Source: Clostridiaceae bacterium
GTDB taxonomy: Bacteria > Bacillota > Clostridia > Oscillospirales > Acutalibacteraceae
Direction: 5' to 3'
DNA length: 8,850 nt
Assembly: GCA_016292705.1 (NCBI GenBank)
Contig: JAEDHZ010000054.1
Coordinates: 1-8,850 of the forward strand
The notes under the pieces are model-generated. The model worked only from the letters and a program-made list of their open reading frames with translations. It had not been told where the DNA came from and did no database searches. Both the position numbers and the translations under genes were made by a program. Each line of letters starts with the position of its first letter. The first letter of the stretch is position 1. This document shows positions 6,018 through 8,850 of the stretch, one piece after another.

Positions 6018-7310
6018 ATGAGAATCAAAGTCGGCGTAATGTTCGGCGGAAAAAGTGTTGAGCATGAAATTTCAATAATTTCCGCCCTGCAGGCCATCGC
6101 TTCAATGGACAGCGAAAAATATGATGTTATACCGATTTATATCACAAAGAACAATGAATTTTATGTCGGTCCCTCGGTCGGCGAAATCGGAAGCTATGTC
6201 AACATTCCTGGACTTCTGAAGGAAAGCACAAGAGTTATCCTTGTCAATGACGGCGGACTTGTCAAGCTTATCAGGTATCCGGCAAAGCGCTTCGGCTCGT
6301 CCTATATTGATTACATTGACATTGCTTTCCCGATTGTTCACGGAACGAATGTTGAAGACGGAACGCTCCAGGGCTTTCTTTCAATGCTTGATATACCCTA
6401 TGTCGGCTGCGATGTTGTTTCTTCCGCAGTCGGAATGGATAAATATGTTATGAAAACCGTCCTCAAGGACAACGGTATTCCGGTTCTTGACTGCCTTTGC
6501 TTCAACGCAAAGGAGTATGACAAAGGCAATGAAGCGGTTGTTGACGCAATTGAAAAGCGCATCGGCTATCCAGTAATTGTCAAGCCTGTCAACCTCGGCT
6601 CGTCAATCGGAATTTCCAAAGCAGACCACCGTGAAAAGCTTTTTGATTCGCTTGATATGGCGTTCTGCTATGCTGACAAGGTGCTTGTTGAGCGGGCGGT
6701 TCAAAACCTCAAGGAAATCAACTGTTCCGTCTGCGGCGACTATGAACACGCAGAGCCGTCCGAATGTGAAGAACCGGTCAACAGCGATGAAATTCTCTCG
6801 TTCAGCGACAAGTATCTGAGTTCCGGAAATTCCGGCGGCGCAAAGGGCGGAAAACTCGGCGCAAAAAGTTCGGGAAAACTCGGCGGCGCAAAGGGAAGCG
6901 GCTCAGGAAAAAGCGGTATGGCATCGCTCAAACGAAAAATTCCTGCGGAAATCACCCCCGAGCAAAAAAAACAGATTCAAAAATATGCCGTTGATGCTTT
7001 CAAATGCCTCGGCTGCAGCGGTGTTTCAAGAATAGACTTCATGATGGACACAAAGTCCGGCGAGATCTTCCTCAACGAAATTAACACCATCCCCGGTTCG
7101 CTTTCGTTTTACCTCTGGGATCCTGTGGGCGTTCCGTATACAAAGCTGCTTGACAGAATGATTTCCCTTGCGCTCAAGCGTGAGCGTGAACAGGAAGGCA
7201 TCACCTATGCCTTTGAGTCAAATGTTCTTGAAAACATTACGCTCGGCGGCGGCTCAAAGGGTGCAAAAGGCGGCGGAAAATTCGGCGGCGCAAAAGGCGG
7301 AAAGTTCTGA
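6018..7310 (+). CDS. ddl: D-alanine--D-alanine ligase with Gly/Lys-rich lid insertion and tail
   Basis: This ATP-grasp enzyme condenses two D-Ala for the peptidoglycan stem. It shows GGKSVEHEIS with E15, HGTNVEDGTLQG (108-119), VKPVNLGSSIGIS (188-200), D340 in SRIDFM, and the metal-binding NEINTIPG (353-360; E354, N356). The lid has DKY (264-266) with Tyr, as in D-Ala-D-Ala enzymes; D-lactate-adding relatives have Phe or His there. At 430 residues it is longer than the usual 310-370. About 32 residues of Gly/Ser/Lys/Ala repeats (269-300) lie in the lid (omega) loop between KYL and KRKIPAEI, and a similar Gly/Lys tail ends the protein (409-430). GGGAGGT (6003-6009) lies 8 nt before ATG, and the gap after the Mur ligase is 26 nt. 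The catalytic core is intact, so activity is likely retained. Confidence 0.95.
   Translation: MRIKVGVMFGGKSVEHEISIISALQAIASMDSEKYDVIPIYITKNNEFYVGPSVGEIGSYVNIPGLLKESTRVILVNDGGLVKLIRYPAKRFGSSYIDYIDIAFPIVHGTNVEDGTLQGFLSMLDIPYVGCDVVSSAVGMDKYVMKTVLKDNGIPVLDCLCFNAKEYDKGNEAVVDAIEKRIGYPVIVKPVNLGSSIGISKADHREKLFDSLDMAFCYADKVLVERAVQNLKEINCSVCGDYEHAEPSECEEPVNSDEILSFSDKYLSSGNSGGAKGGKLGAKSSGKLGGAKGSGSGKSGMASLKRKIPAEITPEQKKQIQKYAVDAFKCLGCSGVSRIDFMMDTKSGEIFLNEINTIPGSLSFYLWDPVGVPYTKLLDRMISLALKREREQEGITYAFESNVLENITLGGGSKGAKGGGKFGGAKGGKF
6822..6917 (+). repeat. Gly/Lys/Ser low-complexity segment in the Ddl lid loop
   Basis: This encodes residues 269-300, built almost only from G, S, A, K and L with recurring LGAK and LGGAKG units. 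GGAKGGK is encoded at 6834-6854. The frame is kept, so the segment is an in-frame expansion rather than a frameshift. It is net strongly positive and probably disordered. Confidence 0.85.
7245..7307 (+). repeat. Gly/Lys-rich repeat tail of Ddl
   Basis: This encodes the last 21 residues, roughly two tandem copies of GAKGG(G)KF. Positions 7284-7306 match 6834-6856 in the lid insertion at 20 of 23 bases, with two of the three differences synonymous. The shared unit suggests duplication or conversion between the two sites, or parallel expansion under the same constraint. Confidence 0.8.
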
Positions 7311-7314
7311 GCCT

Positions 7315-7341
7315 GAACAGCTTCGGCTGCAGGGTCTGTTC
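7315..7341 (+). promoter_or_regulatory. Alternative hairpins between ddl and the phosphoesterase gene
   Basis: GAACAG (7315-7320) and CTGTTC (7336-7341) can pair, or instead CAGC-TTCG-GCTG (7318-7329) can form a tight hairpin closed by a stable UUCG tetraloop. The two share bases and are mutually exclusive. A weak T-rich stretch (TGTCTTTC) follows the longer one. This could be a leaky terminator or an RNA-processing signal that lowers expression of the downstream gene. Confidence 0.35.
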
Positions 7342-7345
7342 TGTC

Positions 7346-7376
7346 TTTCAAAAGTCCCGCTGATTTTGTATATAGT
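7346..7376 (+). promoter_or_regulatory. Possible weak internal promoter before the phosphoesterase gene
   Basis: TATATA (7369-7374), or TATAGT (7371-7376) in an overlapping register, could be a -10. TTTCAA (7346-7351) lies 17 bp upstream of the first but matches only three of six -35 bases. The 100-nt gap after ddl makes a separate start possible. Confidence 0.25.
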
Positions 7377-7410
7377 ATTCTGAATTTCAAAACAAAGGAG
7401 GCAATATCAA

Positions 7411-8850
7411 ATGAAAACATTAAAAAAAGCACTGGCAGTGTTCCTCGCCTTTATTCTTGCAGCGGGCGCAGTGTCGCTCGTTTCATACGCAAAGCCGGAA
7501 CACGGAAAAACGACCGCTTCGCTTCCGTTTGCAACGGTGTCGGACATTCATTTTTATCCAGAAAACCTCATGGGTTCTCGCAGCAAGGAATGGCTCGAAT
7601 ACTGCCGCCTTGAATCGAAGATGTATAACGAGAGCGAAAGCATTTTGCGTACCGCACTCGAAACCCTCGGTGAAAGATCAAAGCAAACGGGCATAAAGTA
7701 TGTTCTTATCCCGGGCGACCTGACAAAGGACAGTGAATATGAAGCCCATTTCCAGCTTGCAAAAATTCTTGAAGAATACGAAGCAAAGTACGGGCTTCAG
7801 TTCCTTGTTATCAACGGCAACCATGACATCAACACAAACAAGGCCATGACCTTTGAAAACGACAAAAAGGAAGCTGCAAAGGCTATCACTGCAGACGAGT
7901 TCAGAGATGTTTATAAAAACCTCGGCTATGACCTGGCAATTGATACCTATGCCGACAAAGGCGAAAAGGTTCAGGGCGCACTCTCCTATATTGCCGACCT
8001 TGACGAAAACTACCGTCTTATCGCTGTTGACAGCTGCCTTTATTCCTTTGAAGAACCGGACAAGGACAAAACCTCCGGAATGGTTACTCCCGAGCTTATG
8101 CAGTGGATTAAAAAGTGGACTGATGACGCAAAGGAAAACGGAAAAACTCCGCTTTTAATGATTCACCACAATATGGCGCCCCACATGGAGTGCGAACCCT
8201 CCATTGCTTTTGCGTTCACCCTTGATAATTATCTTGAGGTTTCCGAACAGCTTGCCGATTGGGGAATCAACTATTCCTTCTCCGGCCATCTCCATACGAA
8301 CGATATCGCTTCGGTTACAAACGACAACGGCGAAACTCTCTATGATATCGAAACAAACTCTGTCACCGGCTATCCGAATATGTACCGTGAAATGACAATT
8401 TCGACCTATGAGGACGGTGAAACCGAAATTCAGGTTGAGGCCATTGATTTTGACGCAGTCAAAAAGATGAGCTTTGACTCAGTTACATACGACAACGGAA
8501 CATACAAAAAGAAAGCTTTTGACCTTTGCTTCGGCGGCGGAATTTCAGAAGACGGAAAGGCAGATGTGACCTCCTTTGCTGTCGGACTTGTCAAAAACTT
8601 TGCCGGCGGATATATTGACAAGATCAATGAAGCCGGCGGAATACTCCCGTTCCTCAAAACGATGAACATTGACCTGAGACAGATTCTTTCAGATTTCCTC
8701 AGTCCCTATATCAAGGACGGAATCAAAATCGGTTCATACAATGTTTTCACCGTTGACAACCTCATGTGGTTCATTGAGGATTTGTGCAACCAGATTTCAG
8801 AGCAGTATCTTGAAAATCCGCAGAAGCTTTATGACCTTCTTAATGATATT
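7411..8850 (+). CDS. Secreted calcineurin-like metallophosphoesterase (3' end outside the window)
   Basis: The frame is open from ATG at 7411 to the right edge, 480 codons with no stop. Residues 1-27 form a signal peptide: basic MKTLKK, a hydrophobic core, then a likely cut after SYA. The catalytic domain (about 38-335) has all the metal-binding motifs of the family in order: SDIH (D45, H47), PGDL (D103), GNHD (N137, H138), IHHN (H252) and GHLH (H293, H295), which hold a dinuclear metal centre. The substrate is unknown; the family covers phosphomono- and diesters, nucleotides and lipid-linked pyrophosphates. A further region (about 340 on) continues past the window without a recognised domain. 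AAAGGAGG (7394-7401) lies 9 nt before ATG. It is an exported, perhaps surface-bound enzyme placed after wall-precursor genes; a role in wall turnover is only a guess. Confidence 0.9.
   Translation, partial: MKTLKKALAVFLAFILAAGAVSLVSYAKPEHGKTTASLPFATVSDIHFYPENLMGSRSKEWLEYCRLESKMYNESESILRTALETLGERSKQTGIKYVLIPGDLTKDSEYEAHFQLAKILEEYEAKYGLQFLVINGNHDINTNKAMTFENDKKEAAKAITADEFRDVYKNLGYDLAIDTYADKGEKVQGALSYIADLDENYRLIAVDSCLYSFEEPDKDKTSGMVTPELMQWIKKWTDDAKENGKTPLLMIHHNMAPHMECEPSIAFAFTLDNYLEVSEQLADWGINYSFSGHLHTNDIASVTNDNGETLYDIETNSVTGYPNMYREMTISTYEDGETEIQVEAIDFDAVKKMSFDSVTYDNGTYKKKAFDLCFGGGISEDGKADVTSFAVGLVKNFAGGYIDKINEAGGILPFLKTMNIDLRQILSDFLSPYIKDGIKIGSYNVFTVDNLMWFIEDLCNQISEQYLENPQKLYDLLNDI

Noticed and set aside
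6834..7306. Gly/Lys repeats as a frameshift or assembly artefact.
   Set aside because: Both repeat segments stay in frame, conserved core motifs continue on either side of the first, and the stop follows the second directly.
6018..7310. Reading Ddl as a vancomycin-resistance D-Ala-D-Lac ligase.
   Set aside because: The lid carries KY (265-266) rather than the His or Phe seen in D-lactate-adding enzymes, and no vanH or vanX is adjacent.

Overview
The window looks like chromosomal DNA of an anaerobic, low-to-mid GC Clostridia-type Firmicute, probably a gut Oscillospiraceae/Ruminococcaceae relative. The support is a minimal iscR-iscS-iscU operon without hscBA, fdx or iscA, a short rubrerythrin, strong AGGAGG-type ribosome binding sites and a Gly/Lys-rich Ddl lid loop. 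The lineage is an inference from gene style; no rRNA or other marker is present. I see no phage, IS, CRISPR or tRNA features.

Layout. Positions 2-133 (+) hold the last 43 codons of an unrecognised gene. A long AT-rich hairpin with a T-run (153-210, - strand) probably ends the Fe-S operon. On the minus strand, read right to left, come iscR (2451-2020), iscS (1968-775) and iscU (731-294). Their promoter lies at 2507-2535 and is surrounded by three dyad-symmetric sites, one overlapping the -10 box as expected for Rrf2 autorepression. Upstream on the same strand is a monocistronic rubrerythrin gene (3321-2785) with a GC-rich terminator at 2699-2727. An AT-rich divergent intergenic region (3322-3621) carries its promoter and the promoter of a rightward operon.

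The rightward operon encodes an alpha/beta hydrolase (3622-4386, GTG start), a MurF-like Mur ligase whose N-terminal third is membrane helices (4420-5991), a D-Ala-D-Ala ligase with Gly/Lys/Ser low-complexity sequence in its lid loop and again at its C-terminus (6018-7310), and a secreted calcineurin-like metallophosphoesterase that runs off the window (7411-8850+). The first three genes are separated by only 26-33 nt; the phosphoesterase follows after 100 nt with its own hairpins and perhaps a weak promoter.

How the genes fit together. IscS draws sulfur from cysteine, IscU builds clusters and IscR senses cluster supply. Rubrerythrin removes peroxide that would damage those clusters. In the rightward operon, Ddl makes D-Ala-D-Ala and the Mur ligase is the natural candidate to attach it to a peptidoglycan precursor. 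Its missing UDP-MurNAc-binding domain and its membrane anchor raise the possibility of a membrane-tethered D-Ala-D-Ala-adding module, with the hydrolase and phosphoesterase as unexplained partners. This unusual ligase pair is the most interesting part of the window.
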